Assembly (NCBI GenBank): GCA_003693905.1
Contig: RFLL01000262.1
Span: 1 to 11,852 of the forward strand
From: Alphaproteobacteria bacterium
Lineage (GTDB): Bacteria > Pseudomonadota > Alphaproteobacteria > Kiloniellales > J153
Length of the DNA stretch: 11,852 nucleotides
Direction of reading: 5' to 3'
Positions within the stretch are counted from its first letter, which is position 1. Each line of letters opens with the position of its first letter. Below the pieces are notes generated by a model. It did not search any database, was not told the DNA's origin, and saw nothing but the letters and a program-made list of their open reading frames with translations. Positions 1 to 6,576 of the stretch are shown here, piece after piece. Made by a program: the position numbers and the translations under genes.

Positions 1-147
1 GTGCTGTCCAACCCGGACTCGAAGACCGCGAAGTTCATCGCCAAGCAGTACCCGCCGGGACCGCTGCTGATCGCCGGTGACGAGCTGATCGAGATGCTCA
101 GGACCAATCTCGAGGCCAACAAGAAGCTGGTGGAACTGGTCAAGTAG
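1..147 (+). CDS. tctC: Tripartite tricarboxylate transporter substrate-binding protein, C-terminal end (partial)
   Basis: The frame is open from the first base and ends with TAG, giving the last 48 residues of a protein whose start lies left of the window. The tail is helical and charged, ending in KKLVELVK. In the TctCBA family the periplasmic TctC protein captures an organic anion such as a carboxylate and delivers it to the TctAB membrane complex. The call rests mainly on position, directly before tctB and tctA, and on the helical C-terminus expected of this binding-protein family. The fragment carries no ligand-binding residues, so the substrate cannot be read. The next gene starts two bases after this stop, which implies co-transcription and translational coupling. 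Another kind of periplasmic binding protein is possible but less likely in this context. Confidence 0.6.
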   Translation: MLSNPDSKTAKFIAKQYPPGPLLIAGDELIEMLRTNLEANKKLVELVK

Positions 148-149
148 AC

Positions 150-770
150 GTGCCGAAATCAGAACCGGACAGGCGGAAAAGGACGGCGCCGGATCCCTGG
201 GACATCGGATTCGGCGCCGTCTTGCTCGCGGGGTCGCTGCTGGCGTTGTTCGTCTGGTTTCCCGCCGACATCCGCGGCGGTTTCTTCCACGTCAACGCCA
301 TCGGCAGGAGCGAGCCCGGGGACGCTTTCTTTCCCGTCATTCTCGCCTCGACGCTGGCCCTGCTGAGTGCCGTTCAGCTTGCCCTGGCAGTTCTGCGCCC
401 GCGTCCGCCGGCAGCCGACGCGGCGTCGGGACGGCTGACGGCACGAAACCTGCGGTTTCTGGTCATCTTCATCGCCATCACTGCGACCGGCCTTGCGGTC
501 ATGTACTGGCTGGGACCGCTGGTCGTATGGCTGATGCGGGCTTGGGGACTGAGCGATGCCGAATACCGCCATCTGAGCGACACGGCGCCTTACAAGTACA
601 TCGGCTACGTCGTCGGCGGCTTCCTGATGACGCTCGGACTGATCGTCTGGAGCGAGGGCCGCATCCGGCGCGGCGCCATCGTGACCGTGGTCGTCGTATT
701 GGCGATGGCGATCACGATTTTCGACCTGCTGCTGACCAACGTTCTGCTGCCGCCCAACGCCGAATTCTAG
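150..770 (+). CDS. tctB: Tripartite tricarboxylate transporter TctB family small membrane subunit
   Basis: This is a 206-residue membrane protein. The small subunit works with TctA to move the anion across the inner membrane, powered by the ion gradient. Hydrophobic segments lie near residues 19-38, 60-82, 101-133 (probably one long or two short helices), 148-167 and 174-200, with a basic N-terminus (RRKR at 8-11). This fits the four-to-five-helix plan of TctB (PF07331), although many family members are nearer 150 residues. The linker at 83-100 and the polar stretch at 134-147 look like extra-membrane loops. The GTG start follows the previous stop by two bases and has no clear Shine-Dalgarno, so translational coupling is likely. 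The gene ends 12 bases before tctA. Sequence alone would be a weak call, but the position between tctC and tctA makes it firm. Confidence 0.8.
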   Translation: MPKSEPDRRKRTAPDPWDIGFGAVLLAGSLLALFVWFPADIRGGFFHVNAIGRSEPGDAFFPVILASTLALLSAVQLALAVLRPRPPAADAASGRLTARNLRFLVIFIAITATGLAVMYWLGPLVVWLMRAWGLSDAEYRHLSDTAPYKYIGYVVGGFLMTLGLIVWSEGRIRRGAIVTVVVVLAMAITIFDLLLTNVLLPPNAEF

Positions 771-782
771 CGCGCGGGATCC

Positions 783-2375
783 ATGGAACTCGTACTCGAA
801 TATGTGATCCGCGGCATCACCGAGGTGTTCTTCACCCCGGAAGGCGTGTTCGACTGGTTGCCGATCATCATGGTTTTCGCCGGCCTGATGCTCGGGATCG
901 CGGTCGGCGCCACGCCGGGTCTCAACGGTCCCTTCGCCATGGCCCTGTCGCTGCCGGTGCTGATCTGGGTTTTCGGGGTCAACAACGAGGCGCTGCTGCC
1001 GATTCTCGGTTTTCTGATCGGCCTGATGAAGGGCGCCACCCTGGGCGGTGCGGTCCCGGCGATCCTGTTCAACACCCCGGGTACGCCGGATGCCTATCTG
1101 ACGACTCTCGACGGGTATCCGATGAACCTCAAGGGCGAGGGACCGAAAGCACTCAAGATCGCGCACCTGAGCTCTGTCTGCGGCGATACTTTCAGCGACA
1201 TGGTGCTGTTCCTGACGGCGCCGGTCCTGGCGGTTCTGATCGAGAGCATTCTCGACCTGCCGGAGAAGGCGGCGCTGATCATCCTTTCCCTGTCGTTCAT
1301 GGCCGCCGTCGCCGGCAATGCGCCGCTGAAGGGAATGATGGTCGGCGTGCTCGGCATGCTGCTGGCGCTGATCGGCTCGACGCTGTCCGGCTACGGGCCG
1401 CGCATGACTCTGGGGATACTGGAACTCGGCAACGGCCTGCCGCTGTCCTCGGCGATCCTCGGCGTGCTGATCATCGGCGAGGTCTTCATCGCCATCGAGG
1501 ACTCGGCCCGCGAGCGCCTGCAACGGCGAAACGCCGTCAGGTCCCCGGTCCGCGGCGACAACCGCCTGCGCTGGCCGGACATCAGGCGAATTCTGCCGCA
1601 GATCGGCACCTCGGCGCTCATCGGAACGATGGTCGGGGCCCTGCCCGGGATCGGCACGACGCTGGCCGCAACACTCGGCTACGACGTGGCCAAGCGGCTC
1701 TCCAAGCACCCCGAGAAGTACGGGACCGGGATTCCGGAAGGGGTGGCGGCGACGGAGGCGGCAAATTCCGCGGTCTCCGGGGCCAATCTGATTCCCGTCA
1801 TGAGCCTCGGCATTCCCGGCAACTTCGCGGCGGTCTTCATCATCCTCGCCGTCGAGTCGGTCGGCGACTTCACCCTCGGACCGCACGTCTTCCGGTTCAC
1901 CGAGATCAAGGTCATCGAGGGTTACGGCACCATCATCAACGAGGACCTGGTGATCGCCTTCGCCATGTTCACTCTCATGGTGCTGGCCAACATCTTCAAC
2001 TGGACCGTGGGCGGGCTTTTCCTGCGGTCGCTCGGGGTTCTCGCACGCGTTCCCAAATCGATCATGATGCCGGTCGTCCTGCTGATCACGCTGACGGCGG
2101 TCTATGCACAGGACGGCGGCTTCATCGCTATCTGGGTGGTCATGTTCTTCGGTCTGGTCGGCTACGTGCTGCGCCGTCTCGACGTCTCGATCCTACCGTT
2201 CGTAATCGGCTTCCTGCTGTCACCGCGGCTTGAAGAGCTGATTCGAGGCGGCTATTCGGCCTCTGGCGGCGACGCCCTGTTCCTGTTGAAATCGCCGTTG
2301 GCGCTTGCGTTCCTCGGGGCCGCGATCCTCATCCTGTTCTTCGCCGGCAGACGCCCGCAAAGGCGCGCCGGATAA
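783..2375 (+). CDS. tctA: Tripartite tricarboxylate transporter permease TctA
   Basis: This 530-residue polytopic inner-membrane protein is the large subunit of a TctABC secondary transporter and forms the translocation path. Both halves carry the family's glycine-proline signature: GATPGLNGP at residues 42-50 and GALPGIG at 285-291. After the second comes a conserved stretch containing EGVAATEAANSA and LIPVMSLGIPGN. The NTPGTPDA motif at 97-104 is also typical. Length and hydrophobicity match the family, which is usually about 500 residues. The ATG follows tctB by 12 bases, with a weak GGGA upstream. The gene ends the operon, since the next gene faces it from the minus strand. Known relatives carry citrate, tartrate, other carboxylates or aromatic acids, so the substrate remains open. 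No regulator of the TctDE kind is in the window. Confidence 0.95.
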   Translation: MELVLEYVIRGITEVFFTPEGVFDWLPIIMVFAGLMLGIAVGATPGLNGPFAMALSLPVLIWVFGVNNEALLPILGFLIGLMKGATLGGAVPAILFNTPGTPDAYLTTLDGYPMNLKGEGPKALKIAHLSSVCGDTFSDMVLFLTAPVLAVLIESILDLPEKAALIILSLSFMAAVAGNAPLKGMMVGVLGMLLALIGSTLSGYGPRMTLGILELGNGLPLSSAILGVLIIGEVFIAIEDSARERLQRRNAVRSPVRGDNRLRWPDIRRILPQIGTSALIGTMVGALPGIGTTLAATLGYDVAKRLSKHPEKYGTGIPEGVAATEAANSAVSGANLIPVMSLGIPGNFAAVFIILAVESVGDFTLGPHVFRFTEIKVIEGYGTIINEDLVIAFAMFTLMVLANIFNWTVGGLFLRSLGVLARVPKSIMMPVVLLITLTAVYAQDGGFIAIWVVMFFGLVGYVLRRLDVSILPFVIGFLLSPRLEELIRGGYSASGGDALFLLKSPLALAFLGAAILILFFAGRRPQRRAG

Positions 2376-2431
2376 CGCGCGGGTGCCGTAAGAGGCGCCG
2401 GCGCCGGTTCCTGCACCGCGCCGCGCGACAG

Positions 2432-2468
2432 CTTCCGTCAACGAACAAGCGGAGTCGGATCACGGAAG
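2432..2468. repeat. Imperfectly spaced inverted repeat between convergent genes
   Basis: CTTCCGT at 2432-2438 and ACGGAAG at 2462-2468 are perfect 7-base inverted arms separated by 23 bases, in the gap between the converging tctA and acyltransferase genes. An A7 run follows at about 2473-2479. On the minus strand this run becomes a T tract lying before the arms rather than after them, so the element is not a textbook intrinsic terminator for either gene. It may still be a weak transcript-end structure. A GC-rich self-complementary stretch (GGCGCCGGCGCC) lies just to the left, around 2396-2407. Confidence 0.3.
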
Positions 2469-2506
2469 GTGAAAAAAATTCGCTTCGCACGCTTGCCCGG
2501 GCACGG

Positions 2507-4504
2507 CTATCGACTTTCCATGTGGCGCATGATTTGATCGACAACCAGTCTGGCGCCGACATTCGATACGTGATCGTCGTCGAAATAGAGCGGCACCCCT
2601 TCGATCTCGGTCACGCAGCGATCCTTGACGAACGTGTCGCAGAATATGTTCCCCGGCCTGATCCGCACCAGCTCGGGGTGCTCACCCACCGCATCCAGGG
2701 CGGCGATCGCCCGTCTGTTGCGTTCGAGATAGCGCGCGTAGCTGGTGCTCAGCGGTGCATCGGCGGTTTCTCCAAATGCGGCCACCTTGGCCAGATAATC
2801 CGGCACGTGCCAGCCGACTTCCGGGATCGGATAGATCAGGATGATGCGTTTGCCGAGTGTCAGCAGGTCTCGCAGGCCGTCCTTGTAACGTTGCACAACT
2901 CTGGCCATGCGTTCTTCCTCGTTCCGGCTGGGCGGCTTCCCGACGACATCGGCATAAGCGCTGAGGCCCGGTTCAACCCCACCTTCGCCGTTGGAGAACG
3001 CTTCCTTTTCGACGTACCACATCCACCGGCTGGCAATGATCAGGGTCTTTATGGGCGATGTGCGCAGAAACTCGAATACGTCCTCGTTGTATCCCGGGCA
3101 TGGATCCGACCTGCCCTGATCGACTCTGTAAAGGCCTCTGATCGGAACACAGCGGGAATAGGTGAGCAGCCGTACGCCTTGTCCTCTCTTTTCCATGGCA
3201 CGTCCGATTTCGCCGGCCAGTGCCAGAGCATGCGAATCCCCCAGCAGGGCGGTATCGACCTTGTCGGGGTTGCCGAGAATGCAGGCATCCTCCGGCTTTA
3301 TGTACCCCCCTTTCTTCGAATCGCACCGCGCCAACTGCGCGTTGATGCCGTACCGGTAGTTATGAAGTTCCAGCACCTTCGCGCTTAATCTGCCTTCAAG
3401 CCCGTTGCTCAAGTACCCCACCAGTCCCAGGGCGATGTAGGCCGTCGAGCCGACAGCGGCGAATGTGAATATCTGGGTGCGCGAAAGCTTCGTCCGGTTG
3501 CGGAACGGGCGTTCAACGAACCGCCAACTGAGGTATCCGAGCACTAGGGAGGCAATCGCCAACGCCGCAAAAGTCGTTTCGTCCGGCGCATTCAGGCTCC
3601 GGATGCGGGCGAACGCGAACAGGGGCTGATGCCACAGGTAGGCGCTGTAGCTGATCAAACCGATGACGACGAAGACCGGCGTCGACAGGATGCGCCCGGA
3701 AACGGTGTCCGGGGTGGCAAAAGCGATCGTCAGAACGGTGCCCGCCGTTGGAACAAGCGTATAGACGCTGGGGAACGGCGTTGTGCTGTCGAATGAAAAT
3801 ACGGAATACAGAATGAGCCCGATTCCAAGCGCGGCAAGAACCTCGGCACCCTTTTTTTGCGGGGGGCGGTCCTTCAGGTAGATCGCCGTCAAGGTGCCGG
3901 CCAGCAATTCCCAGATACGTGTGGCGGTCAGATAGAAGCTTTCTGCTGCCGCGGTGCGCCACTTCCATTCAGCCAGGGCAAAGCTCAGGACCACGACAGT
4001 CGAAACAATGACGACGAAACGCCGCGTTCCGAAAGACCACAGCAGGACGAAGAAAGCAGGAAAGACGATGTAATACTGTTCTTCGACCGCCAGGCTCCAC
4101 GTATGCAGCAGGGGGTTGTATTCCGATGCCTCGGAGAAGTAGCCGCCCGTTTCTGAAAACAGGTTGTTGGATGTGAACAGCGAAACCGCGACCAGGGTTT
4201 GCGCCAAATCCTTGATCTGACTCGGCAGCATCCACAACCAGGCGAATGGCAGGATGCACAGGATTACGAAAAACAGGGCGGGCAGAATCCTGCGCGCGCG
4301 CCTCTCGTAAAAACCGGTTATCGAGAACGTCCCCGACTCTTTCTCTTTGACGATGATCGATGTGATCAGATAGCCGCTGAGAACGAAGAAGACGTCGACA
4401 CCAACGAAGCCGCCGCGGAACGGTTCGAAGCCGGCATGAAAAAGCATGACGGCCAGAACGGCTATCGCACGCAGGCCGTCTATTTCTTTTCTGTACCGAT
4501 TCAT
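2507..4504 (-). CDS. OafA/YrhL-type membrane acyltransferase with C-terminal SGNH domain
   Basis: About 665 residues. Positions here count from the ATG at 4504; a GTG two codons upstream (4510) would also be in frame, and neither start has a clear Shine-Dalgarno. Residues 1 to about 370 form an acyltransferase-3 domain (PF01757) with roughly ten membrane helices. It has the conserved FHAGF histidine at about 23, the VDVFFVLSGYL signature at 37-47, a basic RRARRILP segment near 68-75 and HTWSLAVEEQYY at 134-145. The C-terminal periplasmic part is an SGNH domain, with GDSH at about 422-425 (nucleophile Ser) and DDDH at about 642-645 (catalytic Asp and His). Such fusions O-acetylate lipopolysaccharide, capsule or other surface glycans. 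All expected catalytic residues appear intact. The acceptor is unknown, and no glycosyltransferases are nearby. GC is clearly lower than in flanking genes, suggesting acquisition by transfer. Confidence 0.93.
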   Translation of the reverse strand: MNRYRKEIDGLRAIAVLAVMLFHAGFEPFRGGFVGVDVFFVLSGYLITSIIVKEKESGTFSITGFYERRARRILPALFFVILCILPFAWLWMLPSQIKDLAQTLVAVSLFTSNNLFSETGGYFSEASEYNPLLHTWSLAVEEQYYIVFPAFFVLLWSFGTRRFVVIVSTVVVLSFALAEWKWRTAAAESFYLTATRIWELLAGTLTAIYLKDRPPQKKGAEVLAALGIGLILYSVFSFDSTTPFPSVYTLVPTAGTVLTIAFATPDTVSGRILSTPVFVVIGLISYSAYLWHQPLFAFARIRSLNAPDETTFAALAIASLVLGYLSWRFVERPFRNRTKLSRTQIFTFAAVGSTAYIALGLVGYLSNGLEGRLSAKVLELHNYRYGINAQLARCDSKKGGYIKPEDACILGNPDKVDTALLGDSHALALAGEIGRAMEKRGQGVRLLTYSRCVPIRGLYRVDQGRSDPCPGYNEDVFEFLRTSPIKTLIIASRWMWYVEKEAFSNGEGGVEPGLSAYADVVGKPPSRNEEERMARVVQRYKDGLRDLLTLGKRIILIYPIPEVGWHVPDYLAKVAAFGETADAPLSTSYARYLERNRRAIAALDAVGEHPELVRIRPGNIFCDTFVKDRCVTEIEGVPLYFDDDHVSNVGARLVVDQIMRHMESR

Positions 4505-4804
4505 CGCCACAAGACAAGAAAACCGTTACACGGCACACCGCTTTCATCTTGGGCGTACACTATGAAGGCAAAGTTGTTAACGTGTTAATTTTCACATGTT
4601 CTGAAGGGGATAAGAACAAGCATGAAAATATTGTCTAAAATTCATATGGAGCGACCGGGCGTCAAAAATCTTCCCGTACGGGGCGATGCCTCTTCGCCCG
4701 CCCCTGCCGGGCTTCTTCCTTTGCTGTTTTGTGCGAAAGGAACGAGGCGGTGAGTGATGACCCGGACATCGAAGCCATCGAAGCGCATGGTCGCGCGGCG
4801 GCTC
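4505..4804. other. Intergenic region between two minus-strand genes, with an AT-rich core
   Basis: About 300 bases without a convincing gene. By hand count, 4561-4650 is only about 31 % GC, far below the rest of the window. The right half returns to high GC and holds a small hairpin (GCCCG and CGGGC arms around a 7-base loop, near 4697-4713). A 43-codon open frame runs on the plus strand from ATG 4622 to TGA 4753, but its only purine-rich upstream motif is more than 12 bases from the ATG, so it is not called as a gene. No clear terminator for the adenylate-forming enzyme upstream was found. Confidence 0.6.
4559..4588 (-). promoter_or_regulatory. Possible sigma70 promoter for the acyltransferase
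   Basis: Read on the minus strand, TTAACA (4583-4588) and CATAGT (4559-4564) are separated by 18 bases, matching the -35 and -10 consensus at 5 and 4 of 6 positions. This would place transcription start about 45-50 bases before the gene. The surrounding DNA is AT-rich, so chance matches are likely. Confidence 0.25.
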
Positions 4805-6196
4805 TCAGCGCGCCACCTGCGATATGAAGTCGTGAAACTTGCCCGACGGCGCCCGTGGAATTTCGTCCACATAGATGAACCGGATCGCGAACGCGTGGCC
4901 GAGTTTCGTTTCCAGCCAGGCGCGCAGCCGCTCTTCTTCGTCCCGTGACAAGGGCCGTTCGCTCGCCAGCATGGCGTCGATCGTCTCCAGGCTGCGCTGG
5001 ATGAACTGGTATTGCCTGATCGGCGCGATGCGCCGCAGCTCGGCGACGTCATCGCTCGACAGCAGCGTCCAGCGCCGCGATCCGTCGGGAAGCACGACCA
5101 TGTTCTGCGTGCGCCCGACGATGCGCGTGAGCACCGGCAACCCGCGCCCGCACGGGCACGGCGGGCCGAGCTCGGCATGGTCGCCGATTTCATAGCGGAT
5201 CAGCGGCATCGCGAAGTTGTGCAGGGGCGTCACCACCACACGGCCCACCTGTCCGGCACTGCACGGCGCGCCGTTTTCGTCAAGAATCTCGACGAGAATA
5301 CCTTCGCTCTGGACATGAAGGTGCTCGTGCGCGGGACACTGGAGCGCGATGTATCCCGCTTCGCGCGAGCTGTACATGTCGACGACACGAACGCTCCATG
5401 CGCGACGACAGAGCTCTCTCACCTCAGGGCGCAGAACCTCGGAGATCGTCTGCACCTGGCGCAGACTGGAAAGCCGTATGCCGTGCTCCAGACAGTATTC
5501 GGCCAGCCGGGCTACATTGGTCGGGAAGCTCAGAAGGTAATCCGGCTGTTCACGCCTCAGCCAGTCGACCTGCTGTTCGGGCGAGCAGTTGACGTTGAGC
5601 GCGACACACGGTCCGGTATCGTACACGGCCCGGCGCGCGTGGCCCCAGTTGGGGGTGCGCGTTCCCTCGGGGTAAGGGTCGCGGCCGGGTTCGGCGTGGC
5701 GGATAACGGCCAGCTTGCCGTTGCGATCGCGGCCCTGCCACTGGTGATCGCGCTGCGTAAAGGCCTCCCAGAAGAGGATCGACAATTGCGTCCGTGCGGC
5801 GGCGATCGGTCGGCCCGTGCTACCCGAGGTGTGAAGCACCGATGGCTTGCCGTGCTCTGGCGGCACGCGAGTGCTGTAAAGCTGCTCACCGGCATCCTGA
5901 ATGTCGGCGCGCGTCAGGATGGGAAGCCGGCGCCAGTCGTCCCAGGTGAGCGTGGGCAGGGCCCGGGGATCGAAGCCGGCCTTGCGCCAGCGTTCGCGGT
6001 AGAACGGCACGCTCCGGCCGGCGTGGGCAAGAAGCAGGCGAAGCTGGCGCAACTGCCACGCGGCGAGATCGTCCGGCGACCACCATTGGGACTGTTCGAG
6101 CTGGAACTGTATCGCCAGAAGTGTCGCCGCGCGTCCGTCGGGGATTGCCGGCCATGCGATGCCGGGCATGCGCGAACGGGGAACGTTGACGCTCAT
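4805..6196 (-). CDS. PaaK/CapK-like adenylate-forming enzyme (phenylacetate-CoA ligase family)
   Basis: A soluble protein of 463 residues from the chosen ATG at 6196. Members activate a carboxylic acid with ATP and usually pass it to coenzyme A. The phosphate-binding loop TSGSTGRP is at 123-130, the YSSREAG adenylate motif at 275-281, RYEIGDH at 334-340, GRTQN at 361-365 and a C-terminal lysine in APSGKF at about 449-454, corresponding to the catalytic lysine of the mobile C-terminal domain. Cysteine and histidine residues at 287-293 (CPAHEHLH) and 347-349 (CPC) resemble a metal-site region seen in some relatives. An in-frame ATG at 6223 exists, but the 6196 ATG has AGAGGAG five bases upstream. 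Relatives include phenylacetate-CoA ligase and capsule-locus CapK proteins. No phenylacetate catabolic genes are nearby, so a CapK-like role or another acid is equally possible. Confidence 0.85.
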   Translation of the reverse strand: MSVNVPRSRMPGIAWPAIPDGRAATLLAIQFQLEQSQWWSPDDLAAWQLRQLRLLLAHAGRSVPFYRERWRKAGFDPRALPTLTWDDWRRLPILTRADIQDAGEQLYSTRVPPEHGKPSVLHTSGSTGRPIAAARTQLSILFWEAFTQRDHQWQGRDRNGKLAVIRHAEPGRDPYPEGTRTPNWGHARRAVYDTGPCVALNVNCSPEQQVDWLRREQPDYLLSFPTNVARLAEYCLEHGIRLSSLRQVQTISEVLRPEVRELCRRAWSVRVVDMYSSREAGYIALQCPAHEHLHVQSEGILVEILDENGAPCSAGQVGRVVVTPLHNFAMPLIRYEIGDHAELGPPCPCGRGLPVLTRIVGRTQNMVVLPDGSRRWTLLSSDDVAELRRIAPIRQYQFIQRSLETIDAMLASERPLSRDEEERLRAWLETKLGHAFAIRFIYVDEIPRAPSGKFHDFISQVAR

Positions 6197-6201
6197 GCCC
6201 T

Positions 6202-6208
6202 CTCCTCT
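6202..6208 (-). promoter_or_regulatory. Strong Shine-Dalgarno fixing the start of the PaaK/CapK-like gene
   Basis: On the minus strand AGAGGAG ends five bases before the ATG at 6196. The alternative ATG at 6223 has no such element, because it lies at the edge of the heptad repeat array. This favours the 463-residue product over a 472-residue one. Confidence 0.75.
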
Positions 6209-6228
6209 GCACTCGTTGTCCATTCCCC

Positions 6229-6298
6229 TATCCTCGATCCCCGATCCTTGATCCTCAACCCTCAGCCCTCAACCCTTGATTCCTGTCCCTTGATCCCT
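6229..6298 (-). repeat. Degenerate heptanucleotide tandem array, ten units
   Basis: Seventy bases divide exactly into ten 7-base units with no slippage in phase. On the plus strand the units are GATCCCT-like (GATCCTT, GATCCTC, AACCCTC, AGCCCTC, GATTCCT and so on), equivalent to AGGGATC-type units on the minus strand. Most units differ from the consensus at one to three positions. The array starts 33 bases upstream of the PaaK/CapK-like ATG, in its leader or promoter region. Short heptad arrays of this kind occur between genes in various bacteria, and their function is generally unclear. Confidence 0.85.
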
Positions 6299-6315
6299 CC
6301 GCTCCCGGCGGGCCG

Positions 6316-6361
6316 GGGACCGTCTGCTTCCGCCGTTGCAGGAGAGTCTCGTTCCGGTCCC
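6316..6361. repeat. Inverted repeat in the core between the two heptad arrays
   Basis: GGGACCG at 6316-6322 and CGGTCCC at 6355-6361 are perfect 7-base arms with a 32-base spacer. They sit inside the roughly 95-base core that the two heptad arrays bracket, so the whole element is nested: inverted arrays outside, a hairpin inside. Confidence 0.45.
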
Positions 6362-6393
6362 GAAAAGCCGAACGCAAGGAAACCACAACCGAA

Positions 6394-6421
6394 AAGGACA
6401 GGGGACAGGGAATCAGGCTCT
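6394..6421 (+). repeat. Second heptanucleotide array, inverted relative to the first, four units
   Basis: Four 7-base units on the plus strand (AAGGACA, GGGGACA, GGGAATC, AGGCTCT) match the minus-strand units of the array at 6229-6298. The best pairing is GGGGACAGGGAATC at 6401-6414 with the reverse complement of 6278-6291, about 13 of 14 bases with a one-base offset. The array ends exactly where the -35 box of the downstream promoter begins. Confidence 0.65.
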
Positions 6422-6449
6422 TGACCCGCGATCGGGATGCCATTATAAG
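6421..6449 (+). promoter_or_regulatory. Sigma70 promoter of the GEG-repeat protein gene
   Basis: TTGACC (6421-6426) and TATAAG (6444-6449) are separated by exactly 17 bases, each matching the consensus at 5 of 6 positions. Transcription would start near 6456, about 120 bases before the ATG at 6577. The Fur-box-like palindrome begins about ten bases further on, so a bound repressor would block initiation or clearance. Confidence 0.65.
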
Positions 6450-6465
6450 CCGGCGGGAAGGAAAT

Positions 6466-6484
6466 GAGAATGAAATTCATTCTT
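6466..6484 (+). promoter_or_regulatory. Fur box-like operator
   Basis: GAGAATGAAATTCATTCTT matches the 19-base Fur consensus at 14 of 19 positions. It contains perfect 8-base inverted arms (AGAATGAA and TTCATTCT) around a single A. It lies just downstream of the predicted transcription start of the next gene, a common place for repression by iron-loaded Fur. In alphaproteobacteria related proteins such as Mur, or the unrelated Irr, can take over part of this role, so the exact regulator is inferred. Confidence 0.7.
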
Positions 6485-6576
6485 AATTCAATAGAGTCGA
6501 AACAATGCCGGTCGGCGGGTTTCCGGCCGGTGCCTTCGTCCAAGGCCACCACGGCAAAACACAGGGAGCCCATTCA

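Noticed and set aside
159..1886. Long minus-strand open frame of about 575 codons across tctB and tctA
   Set aside because: It is Arg, Asp and Gln-rich with no family motif and lies opposite genes with clear membrane-protein signatures. High GC produces such antisense frames.
527..2233. Long plus-strand open frame in another phase across tctB and tctA
   Set aside because: The product is Arg, His and Gly-rich without domains, and tctA explains the same DNA fully.
5012..6424. Plus-strand open frame of 470 codons opposite the PaaK/CapK-like gene
   Set aside because: No recognisable motif, and it runs into the heptad repeats. The minus-strand frame has intact adenylation motifs and a strong ribosome-binding site.
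6505..6576. Upstream ATG as the start of the GEG-repeat protein
   Set aside because: It lacks a good Shine-Dalgarno and would put 24 residues before an otherwise perfect signal peptide. The ATG at 6577 has AGGGAG at ideal spacing.
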